DNA of 38,933 bases from Lachnospiraceae bacterium (GTDB lineage: Bacteria; Bacillota; Clostridia; Lachnospirales; Lachnospiraceae). A program made the position numbers and the translations under genes. The stretch is taken from positions 1 through 38,933 of the forward strand of contig JAFLTC010000017.1 in NCBI GenBank assembly GCA_022510615.1, written 5' to 3'. Positions 10,109-18,387 of this stretch are shown here, one piece after another (the stretch's first letter is position 1; the number at the start of each line of letters is the position of its first letter). The notes beneath the pieces were generated by a model. That model had not been told where the DNA came from. It worked only from the letters and a program-made list of their open reading frames with translations, and did not search any database.

Positions 10109-11353
10109 ATGGCAGAAAGTACATACCAGAAATCCTTATTGTTTACTCCGGAGGGAGTACGGGATATTTACGGAGAGGATTGTGAAAAACGTTACAAAAT
10201 CCAAAATGAGCTTCACAATACAATGAAACTCTACGGTTTTAAAGATATTGAGACACCTGTTTTTGAGTTTTTTGATATTTTTAACCATGAGAGGGGAACG
10301 GTAAATTCCAAGGAAATGTTTAAATTTTTTGACCAGTACAACAATACACTGGTTCTCCGTCCGGATATTACCCCGTCCATTGCCCGGTGCGTGGCGAAAT
10401 ATTACGAGAAGGAAGATATGCAGATTCGTCTTTGCTATACCGGAAGTACTTTTATCCACCGTAGCGGCTATCAGGGAAAGCTTGCCCAGACAACCCAGGT
10501 GGGAGCGGAGTTAATGAACGATGATTCCTCGGATGCCGATGGCGAAATGATTGCCATGACCATTGAGTGCCTGATAAAATCCGGTTTAAAGGAATTTAAG
10601 GTGGACATCGGACATGCGGATTTGTTCCGTGGGCTTGTGGAGGAAGCGACTTTGACAGAAGAGGAAATTGAGCAGCTGAAAGTATATATGGCAAATAAAA
10701 ATATCTTTGCGGTAGAGGATATGCTGGAGAAAAAAGAGATTCCTTCAGAGTGTAAGGATTTGCTCATTAAGCTTCCGGATTTATTCGGCGATATCGAGAC
10801 AATCCAGTATGCTCTTGAGAGAACGTCCAATGAAAGAGCCAGAGAGGCGTTAGACCGACTGGAGAAAATTGACGGAATTTTAAAAGCCTATGGTATGGAA
10901 AATCATGTGACCTTTGATTTGGGAATGTTGTCTCATTATGAGTATTATACCGGCATTATTTTTAAGGCCTATACCTATGGAACAGGAGATGCCATTGTCA
11001 CAGGCGGACGATATGACAATCTGGTAGAGCAATTTGGAAAAAAGACACCGGCCATAGGACTTGCTTTTGTCCTGGATGAGCTGATGCTTGCCCTAGAGAG
11101 CCAGCAGGTAAACATTGACGCCAGAGAAGCGGATATTCTTATCTTGTACCGTTCCGCAAACAGGGAGAGGGCCATTGAGCTGGGCAATGAACTGCGTACT
11201 CAGAAAAAACCGGTCCGTCTGATGCGGAAAAATGCGGAAACCCCTCTGGAGTCATATAAAGAGTATGGGCTTCGAAACGAGGTATCCTCCATTTTGTACA
11301 TTGATGATACCGGGGAAGTTACAGAATTTGCTTTGAGGGAGAATGGAGGCTGA
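10109..11353 (+). CDS. hisZ: ATP phosphoribosyltransferase regulatory subunit HisZ
   Basis: HisZ resembles the catalytic core of histidyl-tRNA synthetase but lacks tRNA charging; it assembles with the short form of HisG and gives it activity and histidine feedback control. The 414-residue protein shows class II synthetase motifs in altered form (LRPDITPSIARCVA in motif 2, then MLSHYEYYTGIIFKAY and TGGRYDNLVEQFG). The start at 10109 has GGGGAGGA eight bases upstream; a longer in-frame version from 10001 would overlap the threonine dehydratase by 92 bases and is not credible. It ends one base before the hisG start codon. True HisS is larger and has an anticodon-binding domain and a full His-A motif, so HisZ is preferred, strongly supported by the adjacent short hisG. 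Confidence 0.92.
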   Translation: MAESTYQKSLLFTPEGVRDIYGEDCEKRYKIQNELHNTMKLYGFKDIETPVFEFFDIFNHERGTVNSKEMFKFFDQYNNTLVLRPDITPSIARCVAKYYEKEDMQIRLCYTGSTFIHRSGYQGKLAQTTQVGAELMNDDSSDADGEMIAMTIECLIKSGLKEFKVDIGHADLFRGLVEEATLTEEEIEQLKVYMANKNIFAVEDMLEKKEIPSECKDLLIKLPDLFGDIETIQYALERTSNERAREALDRLEKIDGILKAYGMENHVTFDLGMLSHYEYYTGIIFKAYTYGTGDAIVTGGRYDNLVEQFGKKTPAIGLAFVLDELMLALESQQVNIDAREADILILYRSANRERAIELGNELRTQKKPVRLMRKNAETPLESYKEYGLRNEVSSILYIDDTGEVTEFALRENGG

Positions 11354-11354
11354 T

Positions 11355-11990
11355 ATGAAATATATTACCATTGCACTTGCCAAAGGAAGGCTGGCAAAAC
11401 AGACACTGGCGCTTCTAGAGCAGACAGGAATTACCTGTGAAGAAATCAAAGATAAAGAGACAAGAAAACTGATTTTTGTGAATCAAGAGCTGGGACTCAA
11501 ATTTTTCCTCTCGAAAACCTCCGATGTTCCAACTTATGTAGAATACGGTGCTGCCGATATCGGTGTCGTGGGAAGTGATACGATTATGGAAGAAGGAAGA
11601 AAGGTTTTAGAGGTGCTGGATCTTGGCCTGGGAAAATGTAATATGTGCGTGGCAGGCCCTGCCAGCGCAAAAGAGCTACTGAAAAAGAATCAGGTAATCC
11701 GGGTTGCATCAAAATACCCTAAAATTGCCAAGGATTATTTTTATGATACCAAGCACCAGACGGTGGAAATTATAAAGCTAAATGGATCTGTGGAACTGGC
11801 TCCGATAGTTGGTTTGTCAGAAGTTATTGTAGATATTGTGGAAACTGGATCTACCCTCCGTGCCAACGGTCTGGAGGTGTTAGAGACCATATGTCCGCTG
11901 TCGGCACGGGTCATTGTCAATGAGGCAAGTATGAAAATGCAGCGGGAGCGGATTACAAAATTAGTAAAGGATTTAAAAGAGGCATTATAA
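11355..11990 (+). CDS. hisG: ATP phosphoribosyltransferase catalytic subunit HisG (short form)
   Basis: HisG condenses ATP with PRPP in the first step of histidine synthesis. The 211-residue protein is the short form that lacks the C-terminal histidine-sensing domain and depends on HisZ, encoded immediately upstream. Motifs visible are ITIALAKGRLAKQTLALL at the N-terminus, GAADIGVVGSDTIMEE, and the PRPP-binding loop VDIVETGSTLRANGLEV. An ATG at 11343 is also in frame, but GGAGG at 11345-11349 sits five bases before the ATG at 11355 and overlaps the earlier one, so 11355 is chosen. hisD follows after 19 bases. Confidence 0.95.
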   Translation: MKYITIALAKGRLAKQTLALLEQTGITCEEIKDKETRKLIFVNQELGLKFFLSKTSDVPTYVEYGAADIGVVGSDTIMEEGRKVLEVLDLGLGKCNMCVAGPASAKELLKKNQVIRVASKYPKIAKDYFYDTKHQTVEIIKLNGSVELAPIVGLSEVIVDIVETGSTLRANGLEVLETICPLSARVIVNEASMKMQRERITKLVKDLKEAL

Positions 11991-12009
11991 CAACAAGGGG
12001 GGAAGAACC

Positions 12010-13320
12010 ATGCGTATTATTCAATTAACAGAAGAATCAAAAAAGAATATACTGGAAAATTTATTAAAAAGAAGTCCGAATAACTATGATAAATACCAGG
12101 ATACAGTAAATGCTATTTTGGAGGATGTCAAAGAAAACGGTGATAAGGCGGTTTTTGCTTATACAAAGCAATTTGATAAAGCCGATATTACCGGTGGCAA
12201 TCTCATTGTGACAGAGGAGGAAATCGATGAGGCATACCAGTGTGTGGATTCGGATTTAATCGAAATCATGAAAAAATCCATTGCTAATATTCGTTCTTTC
12301 CACGAAAAACAGGTGCGAAACAGCTGGTTTCATACAAGGGAGGATGGCGTGATTTTAGGACAGCGTGTTACCCCTCTTGCCAGTGTCGGTGTATATGTAC
12401 CGGGCGGAAAAGCAGCATACCCATCCAGTGTGTTAATGAATATTATCCCGGCACAGGTGGCAGGAGTAAAACGGATTGTCATGACAACGCCGCCGGGAGC
12501 AAGCGGAAAGGTGAATCCGGCAACCTTAGTGGCGGCAAATCTGGCAGGGGCCACTGAGGTCTATAAAGTGGGAGGTGCCCAGGCTATTGCGGCACTGGCT
12601 TACGGTACAGAATCCATTCAGAAAGTGGACAAGATTGCCGGTCCCGGAAATATTTTTGTGGCATTGGCAAAGAAAACCGTATACGGACATGTTAGCATTG
12701 ATTCTGTCGCCGGCCCCAGTGAAATTCTTGTGCTGGCGGACGAAACGGCAAATCCGAAATATGTAGCGGCGGATTTACTGTCTCAGGCAGAACATGACGA
12801 ACTGGCATCTGCTATATTAGTGACGACAAGCAGGAAATTGGCGGAACAGGTTTCCGAGCAGGTAGAAATTTTTACGGAGGCTTTGTCTCGGACGGATATT
12901 ATTCGCAGTTCCATTGAAAATTATGGCTATATATTAGTAGCGGATTCCATGGAGTCCGCCATTCAGACAGTCAATGAGATTGCATCGGAGCATTTGGAGA
13001 TTTTAACGGAGAATCCTTTTGATACCATGACAAGGATAACGAATGCCGGTGCTATCTTCTTAGGGGAGTATAGCAGTGAACCGCTGGGAGATTATTTTGC
13101 CGGTCCAAACCATGTACTTCCCACGAACGGCACGGCGAAATTCTTTTCCCCGTTATCGGTGGATGACTTTATAAAAAAATCCAGTGTTATTTCATATTCG
13201 AAAGAAGCTTTAGAGGAAGTCCATGAGGATATCATCCGTTTTGCAAAGGCGGAGCACCTGACAGCCCATGCCAATTCCATTGCAGTGCGTTTTGATAAAG
13301 AAATCCTTGACGAGGATTGA
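12010..13320 (+). CDS. hisD: Histidinol dehydrogenase HisD
   Basis: HisD oxidises L-histidinol to histidine in two NAD-dependent steps. The 436-residue protein has the expected motifs: GVYVPGGKAAYPSSVLMN, KVDKIAGPGNIFVALAK, the GPSEILVLAD stretch, SQAEHDELASAIL with the zinc-binding Gln and His, SEHLEIL with the catalytic Glu and His, and the C-terminal GPNHVLPTNGTAKFFSP and LTAHANSIAVR. It is the last gene of this partial his cluster (hisZ-hisG-hisD); the remaining his genes are not in the window. The rplS promoter overlaps its final codons. Confidence 0.96.
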   Translation: MRIIQLTEESKKNILENLLKRSPNNYDKYQDTVNAILEDVKENGDKAVFAYTKQFDKADITGGNLIVTEEEIDEAYQCVDSDLIEIMKKSIANIRSFHEKQVRNSWFHTREDGVILGQRVTPLASVGVYVPGGKAAYPSSVLMNIIPAQVAGVKRIVMTTPPGASGKVNPATLVAANLAGATEVYKVGGAQAIAALAYGTESIQKVDKIAGPGNIFVALAKKTVYGHVSIDSVAGPSEILVLADETANPKYVAADLLSQAEHDELASAILVTTSRKLAEQVSEQVEIFTEALSRTDIIRSSIENYGYILVADSMESAIQTVNEIASEHLEILTENPFDTMTRITNAGAIFLGEYSSEPLGDYFAGPNHVLPTNGTAKFFSPLSVDDFIKKSSVISYSKEALEEVHEDIIRFAKAEHLTAHANSIAVRFDKEILDED

Positions 13321-13335
13321 TATTTATGTTATATT
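13307..13335 (+). promoter_or_regulatory. Sigma-A-type promoter for rplS, inside the end of hisD
   Basis: TTGACG (13307-13312) and TATATT (13330-13335) are separated by exactly 17 bases. The -35 element lies in the last codons of hisD, making rplS an independent transcription unit. The predicted start point, about 13342, falls within the left arm of an inverted repeat described next, so either the promoter or that stem may need re-reading. Confidence 0.55.
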
Positions 13336-13388
13336 CTTAATGTTGTGATAAAAAGTAGATGGTCCTCTGATGGAAATGGTACATTAAG
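13336..13388 (+). ncRNA. Candidate L19 mRNA leader (closing stem)
   Basis: CTTAATGT (13336-13343) and ACATTAAG (13381-13388) are perfect complements enclosing 37 bases, with the rplS ribosome-binding site starting 18 bases downstream. A leader RNA upstream of rplS (Rfam family L19_leader) is known in low-GC Gram-positives and is thought to give feedback control by L19. Position and closing stem fit; the internal conserved motif could not be verified by eye, and the 5' arm lies at or just before the expected transcription start of the neighbouring promoter. Confidence 0.4.
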
Positions 13389-13417
13389 AACATCAAAAAA
13401 ATTTAGGAGGAACAACA

Positions 13418-13765
13418 ATGAATGAGATTATTAGAAAGATTGAAGAGGAACAGTTAAAAGCAGAAGTACCTGAATTTAAAGTTGGCGATACGGTTCGGGT
13501 ATATGCTAAGGTAAAAGAGGGGCAGCGCGAAAGAACACAGGTATATGAAGGCGTTGTGTTGAAAAGACAGGGCGGAAGTACCCGTGAGACCTTTACCGTC
13601 CGCAAGTTTTCAAACGGTGTGGGCGTTGAGAAAACATGGCCGCTTCACTCTCCGGTTGTTGAGAAGGTGGAAGTTGTTCGTCTTGGTAAAGTAAGAAGAG
13701 CAAAACTTAACTATTTACGCGGTCGCGTAGGTAAAGCAGCCAAAGTAAAAGAATTGGTAAAATAA
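13418..13765 (+). CDS. rplS: Ribosomal protein L19
   Basis: L19 lies at the 30S-50S interface. The 115-residue protein carries the family signature: [51 protein letters not shown] and the C-terminal [18 protein letters not shown] strong AGGAGG precedes the ATG. It has its own promoter and leader and is followed by a hairpin, but the same-strand genes downstream (lepB homologue, rbgA, lepB) are a widespread clostridial neighbourhood and could be partly read through from it. Confidence 0.98.
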   Translation: MNEIIRKIEEEQLKAEVPEFKVGDTVRVYAKVKEGQRERTQVYEGVVLKRQGGSTRETFTVRKFSNGVGVEKTWPLHSPVVEKVEVVRLGKVRRAKLNYLRGRVGKAAKVKELVK

Positions 13766-13780
13766 TTTGCATTTGCTTTT

Positions 13781-13809
13781 CAAAGGGACAACTTTTTGTT
13801 GTCCCTTTG
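13781..13809 (+). terminator. Strong hairpin after rplS, atypical terminator
   Basis: CAAAGGGACAAC (13781-13792) pairs perfectly with GTTGTCCCTTTG (13798-13809) around a five-T loop. A run of T residues after the stem is missing, so it may be an inefficient terminator or an mRNA 3'-end stabiliser allowing read-through to the next genes. Confidence 0.6.
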
Positions 13810-13842
13810 CCATTATAGGAAGCGTTAGAGTAGGAGGTATCC

Positions 13843-14487
13843 ATGAATCTTAGATTTGAAGAAGAAACAAAAAAAGAGCGGAGAATTCAGCTGCTAAAGG
13901 AAACGATATGGTTTTTGGCGGCCGCTGTTCTCGTTGTTCTGCTTGCCTGGCTGATTGTCCGGTTTGCCTTAAAAAAGGTCAGCGTCATTGGCAGTGCCAT
14001 GGAGACTACTCTCTATAACGGCGAAGATGTCATTGTCAATAAAACCTCCTATCTACTGCTTTCTCCGGGTAGGGGAGCCGTTGTGGCTTTTTATCCGGAG
14101 CAAAAGGAAGGAGAGGAAATGCCGTTGGATGATTCTTCGGTTATTATCCGTAGGATTGTTGGTCTGCCGGGAGAAACGGTGCAGATAAAGGACGGTCAGA
14201 TATATATTAATGATGAGGAAATCGAGGAATCGTACGATTTTCCCGATATGCTTTCCTCCGGTCTGGCAAATGATAAAATCAAGCTTGAAGGAGATGAATA
14301 TTTTGTCCTAAGTGATAATCGTGCCGACATGGATGACAGCCGGAATAGTTCCTTTACGAAAGTAAAGAGAGGGAATTTAATCGGGAAAGTGATTTTAACC
14401 CTGAGTCCGATTTCACTGATTGGCGGACCGGAACAGGAAAAAAAAGAACAAAAAGATGAAACGGAAACCAAACAGGAAGCAAAGTAA
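13843..14487 (+). CDS. lepB: Signal peptidase I homologue lacking the catalytic Ser-Lys dyad (probable pseudoenzyme)
   Basis: A 214-residue signal peptidase I-like protein with a cytosolic N-terminus, one membrane segment at about 22-42, and an external S26-type domain. The usual GxSMxPT motif reads GSAMETTL, so the nucleophile position is Ala52 (codon GCC). The usual YIKRIIGLPGE motif reads IIRRIVGLPGE, so the general-base lysine is Arg103. The GDNR box is partly kept (LSDNRADMDDSR). The rest of the fold looks intact, and the frame is clean with a good AGGAGG site, so this is a maintained protein and not a decayed gene. An active homologue lies two genes downstream at 15365. Staphylococcus aureus SpsA is a known precedent for an inactive homologue beside an active one. 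Its role here is unknown; a membrane partner, regulator or substrate-binding role is inference. Confidence 0.85.
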   Translation: MNLRFEEETKKERRIQLLKETIWFLAAAVLVVLLAWLIVRFALKKVSVIGSAMETTLYNGEDVIVNKTSYLLLSPGRGAVVAFYPEQKEGEEMPLDDSSVIIRRIVGLPGETVQIKDGQIYINDEEIEESYDFPDMLSSGLANDKIKLEGDEYFVLSDNRADMDDSRNSSFTKVKRGNLIGKVILTLSPISLIGGPEQEKKEQKDETETKQEAK

Positions 14488-14496
14488 GGAGGCACT

Positions 14497-15342
14497 ATGC
14501 ACTTTCAATGGTATCCCGGTCATATGACAAAGGCAAAACGCACGATGCAGGAGGATATACGGCTGATTGATGTAGTAGTGGAGCTTGTGGATGCACGCAT
14601 TCCCGTCAGCAGTAAAAACCCGGATATTGATACACTGGCAAAAAATAAATCAAGGATTATCCTGTTGAATAAAAGTGATATGGCAGACCCTGCACAGTTA
14701 GATGTATGGATTCGATATTATGAGGAAAATGGATATCTGGCCTTAGCTGTCAATTCGAAAAAGAAAAATGAATTAAAACAGGTTCATGCTCTGATTCAGA
14801 AAGCCTGTAAAGAAAAAATAGAAAGAGATAAAAAACGGGGCATTTTGAACCGGCCGGTCCGGGCTATGATAGTGGGCATTCCCAATGTAGGAAAATCCAC
14901 CTTTATTAATACCTTTGCCGGTAAGGCATGCACAAAGACCGGAAACAAACCAGGGGTTACGAGAGGTAAACAGTGGATTCGATTGAATAAACAGGTGGAA
15001 CTTTTAGATACTCCGGGAATTCTCTGGCCAAAATTTGAGGATCAGACCGTAGGACAGCGTCTGGCCTTTATCGGTTCCATTAAAGACGAACTGATTCAAA
15101 GTGTCGATCTGGCATTGGATTTGATCGAGTTTCTCGTTGAAACCTATCCCGGCACTCTGGAAAGGAATTATCAGGTGGAGGAGACAGAGAATTCTGCCGG
15201 AATACTGAAACAACTTGCCAAAAACCGAGGCTGCCTGCAAAAAGGACAGGAGCCGGATTATGAAAAGGCCGCTTTTTTACTATTGGATGATTTTCGAAAT
15301 GGCAGATTAGGGCGTATTACCATTGAGCGTCCGTCACACTAA
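14497..15342 (+). CDS. rbgA: Ribosome biogenesis GTPase RbgA (YlqF)
   Basis: RbgA is a GTPase needed for late assembly of the 50S ribosomal subunit. The 281-residue protein has the circularly permuted GTPase order: G4 NKSD at residues 58-61, G5 VNSKK near 85-89, then the P-loop GIPNVGKST at about 127-135, PGVTRGKQW (G2) and LDTPG near 170-174 (G3), followed by a C-terminal RNA-binding domain. The N-terminal MHFQWYPGHMTKA is diagnostic. The ribosome-binding site AAGGAGG lies in the short gap after the upstream lepB homologue. Proximity to rplS fits a role in 50S assembly; its placement between two signal peptidase homologues is a recurrent clostridial arrangement rather than an obvious functional link. 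Confidence 0.96.
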   Translation: MHFQWYPGHMTKAKRTMQEDIRLIDVVVELVDARIPVSSKNPDIDTLAKNKSRIILLNKSDMADPAQLDVWIRYYEENGYLALAVNSKKKNELKQVHALIQKACKEKIERDKKRGILNRPVRAMIVGIPNVGKSTFINTFAGKACTKTGNKPGVTRGKQWIRLNKQVELLDTPGILWPKFEDQTVGQRLAFIGSIKDELIQSVDLALDLIEFLVETYPGTLERNYQVEETENSAGILKQLAKNRGCLQKGQEPDYEKAAFLLLDDFRNGRLGRITIERPSH

Positions 15343-15364
15343 CAATTCGAAATGGAGGTTTCAT

Positions 15365-16267
15365 ATGTCAGAAGAAAAAGAAATTGAAGAGAGCTTGCAG
15401 ATTTGCAAAGAAATTGAAAAATTTCATGTCAAAGATGATTTGAATGAGAGACTGGAGTTCGATACTCCTTCCCCTCAGATTGATAAGGATACGGTGTCGA
15501 AAATTGATCAAATATTAGAGGGGAAAGAAGAGTCGCCGGTAGTACCGGAATCAGAAGTAGAAATTAAAAAAGAAGTGGCAACGGATGCGGAAGAAAAAGA
15601 GAAGGTAGAAGAGAAAAAAGAACAGATCTTGCAGTTGGAAGCCGTATATGATGACATGCCGGAGAAAAAAAAGAGTGCCCGGAATACCGGTAGAGATGAT
15701 GATACGCAGGAAGAATACAATGAAAGACATCCGTTTTTGAGAACAGTTTTAAACATGTCTATTTGTATGGTCGCCGCCTTATTAATTTCGCTTTTTCTTA
15801 CGAATTATGTTGCCCACCATACATCGGTGGAAGGAAATTCCATGGAGCCGACGCTCTTTAACAGCGACCAGCTGATTGTAGAAAATATCAGTTATATTCT
15901 GCACGACCCGGAGCGTTTTGATGTCATTGTATTTCCTTATACTCAGGATGTCAGTTATATTAAACGGATTATCGGACTTCCGGGAGAAAGAGTCCGGATT
16001 TTAAACGGAAATATTTATATCAACGGAGAAATTCTGAAAGAGAATTATGGAAAGGAAAGAATCAAGGAGCCGGGAATTGCCGTCAATGAAATGACTCTGG
16101 GAGAGGATGAGTATTTTGTATTGGGAGATAACCGGAATGCCAGCATAGACAGCCGTAAGGAAGAAGTGGGACTGGTTCATCGTTCTATTATTAAGGGGAA
16201 AGCATGGTTGCGGATTTATCCTTTTGAGGAATTTGGGCTGGTCGATGAGTCAAATGAGACGGAATAG
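15365..16267 (+). CDS. lepB: Signal peptidase I with long acidic cytosolic extension
   Basis: Signal peptidase I cleaves signal peptides from exported proteins at the outer face of the membrane. Here the catalytic residues are intact: Ser159 in GNSMEPTL and Lys200 in YIKRIIGLPGE, with the GDNRNASIDSR box near 249-259. The single membrane segment is at about 127-149. Unusually, about 125 residues precede it, highly charged and rich in Glu and Lys with probable coiled-coil character, where most Gram-positive enzymes have 10-20. The start at 15365 follows GGAGG by six bases; an earlier in-frame ATG at 15323 lies within rbgA and has no site. It is probably the housekeeping or paired active enzyme for the defective homologue upstream; the function of the extension is unknown. 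Confidence 0.93.
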   Translation: MSEEKEIEESLQICKEIEKFHVKDDLNERLEFDTPSPQIDKDTVSKIDQILEGKEESPVVPESEVEIKKEVATDAEEKEKVEEKKEQILQLEAVYDDMPEKKKSARNTGRDDDTQEEYNERHPFLRTVLNMSICMVAALLISLFLTNYVAHHTSVEGNSMEPTLFNSDQLIVENISYILHDPERFDVIVFPYTQDVSYIKRIIGLPGERVRILNGNIYINGEILKENYGKERIKEPGIAVNEMTLGEDEYFVLGDNRNASIDSRKEEVGLVHRSIIKGKAWLRIYPFEEFGLVDESNETE

Positions 16268-16276
16268 GAGAGTTCC

Positions 16277-16747
16277 ATGGAAATAGAAAAGAAATATTTG
16301 GTAAAACAATTACCGGAAAATTTGGCACAATATGAAAAATGGGAAATTGAGCAGTGCTATTTATGTGCGGATCCTGTTGTGCGTCTTCGAAAAAAAAACG
16401 ATGAGTATATTTTAACCTATAAAAGCAGAAATTTTCTTGATAAAGCAATTTTATCCGAAAAGATGTGTGTCGCAGAAGAAGTGGAGCTTCCCCTGACCAA
16501 GGAAGCCTATGAGCATCTGAAAAAAAAGGCAGACGGAAACAGTATCTGTAAAACAAGATATCTGATTCCCTATAAGGAAAAGAAGATTGAGTTAGATGTA
16601 TTCCATGGTGGCAGAGAAGGATTTTATCTGGCAGAAATTGAATTTGATTCCGTGGAGGAGGGGAAAAAGTTTTCTCCTCCCTCATGGTTTGGAGAGGATG
16701 TCAGCGGAGATTATCACTATACCAATAGTTATCTCTCTCTGCATTGA
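16277..16747 (+). CDS. CYTH domain protein (triphosphate tunnel metalloenzyme family)
   Basis: A 156-residue CYTH protein. These fold as a beta-barrel tunnel and bind triphosphate compounds with divalent metal; bacterial members include tripolyphosphatases, thiamine triphosphatases and adenylate cyclases. The diagnostic N-terminal ExExK motif is seen as EIEKK (residues 2-6), followed by VVRLRKKNDEYILTYKS, KTRYLIPY, IELDVF and the LAEIEFDS strand carrying metal-binding acids. The length matches stand-alone CYTH enzymes. It follows lepB by nine bases and is likely co-transcribed. The substrate cannot be told from sequence; inorganic tripolyphosphate hydrolysis is the most common finding for such small proteins. 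Confidence 0.85.
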   Translation: MEIEKKYLVKQLPENLAQYEKWEIEQCYLCADPVVRLRKKNDEYILTYKSRNFLDKAILSEKMCVAEEVELPLTKEAYEHLKKKADGNSICKTRYLIPYKEKKIELDVFHGGREGFYLAEIEFDSVEEGKKFSPPSWFGEDVSGDYHYTNSYLSLH

Positions 16748-16763
16748 AAAATAAAATTTTGCC

Positions 16764-16792
16764 TTGTCATTTACTTGCATTGTGTTTATAAT
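16764..16792 (+). promoter_or_regulatory. Strong sigma-A-type promoter for gdhA
   Basis: TTGTCA (16764-16769) and a perfect TATAAT (16787-16792) are spaced by 17 bases, 33 bases before the chosen gdhA start. Confidence 0.8.
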
Positions 16793-16801
16793 GATAAGTG
16801 A

Positions 16802-18160
<1,359 letters not shown>

Positions 18161-18233
18161 TTTCAATAGTTTCAAATAATCAAGAAAATCCGTTTTACAA
18201 GAAGGCAGACTACTAAACAGTATAAAACAGAAG

Positions 18234-18310
18234 AACTACCATCCAATCAGTGGGGACCTTTAACGCGAAGCGTTTCCGGTTCGAATCGATTGGATGGTAG
18301 TTATTTTTTT
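18234..18310 (+). terminator. Extended-hairpin terminator after gdhA
   Basis: AACTACCATCCAATC (18234-18248) pairs with GATTGGATGGTAGTT (18288-18302), a perfect 15-bp stem followed by A and seven T residues. The 39 bases inside also fold: a symmetric 5x5 internal loop, GGACC (18254-18258) with GGTTC (18278-18282, one G-U pair), a 3x3 loop, and AACGC with GCGTT around a GAA loop. A simple terminator does not need this inner structure. Confidence 0.88.
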
Positions 18311-18325
18311 ATTACGATGTTGTAG

Positions 18326-18354
18326 TTGCCCACCGTATAAATGTTTGATATAAT
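18326..18354 (+). promoter_or_regulatory. Probable promoter for the transglutaminase-like gene
   Basis: TTGCCC (18326-18331), 17 bases, then TATAAT (18349-18354), starting after the gdhA terminator and ending 33 bases before the next start codon. Confidence 0.55.
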
Positions 18355-18387
18355 TTCTTTATTACATGATAAAGGATAGTGTAAGGG

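Noticed and set aside
18278-18287. GGTTCGAATC looks exactly like the T-arm core of a tRNA
   Set aside because: The flanking bases cannot form a D arm, anticodon arm and 7-bp acceptor in tRNA geometry. The segment is better explained as one side of the inner helix of the gdhA terminator hairpin.
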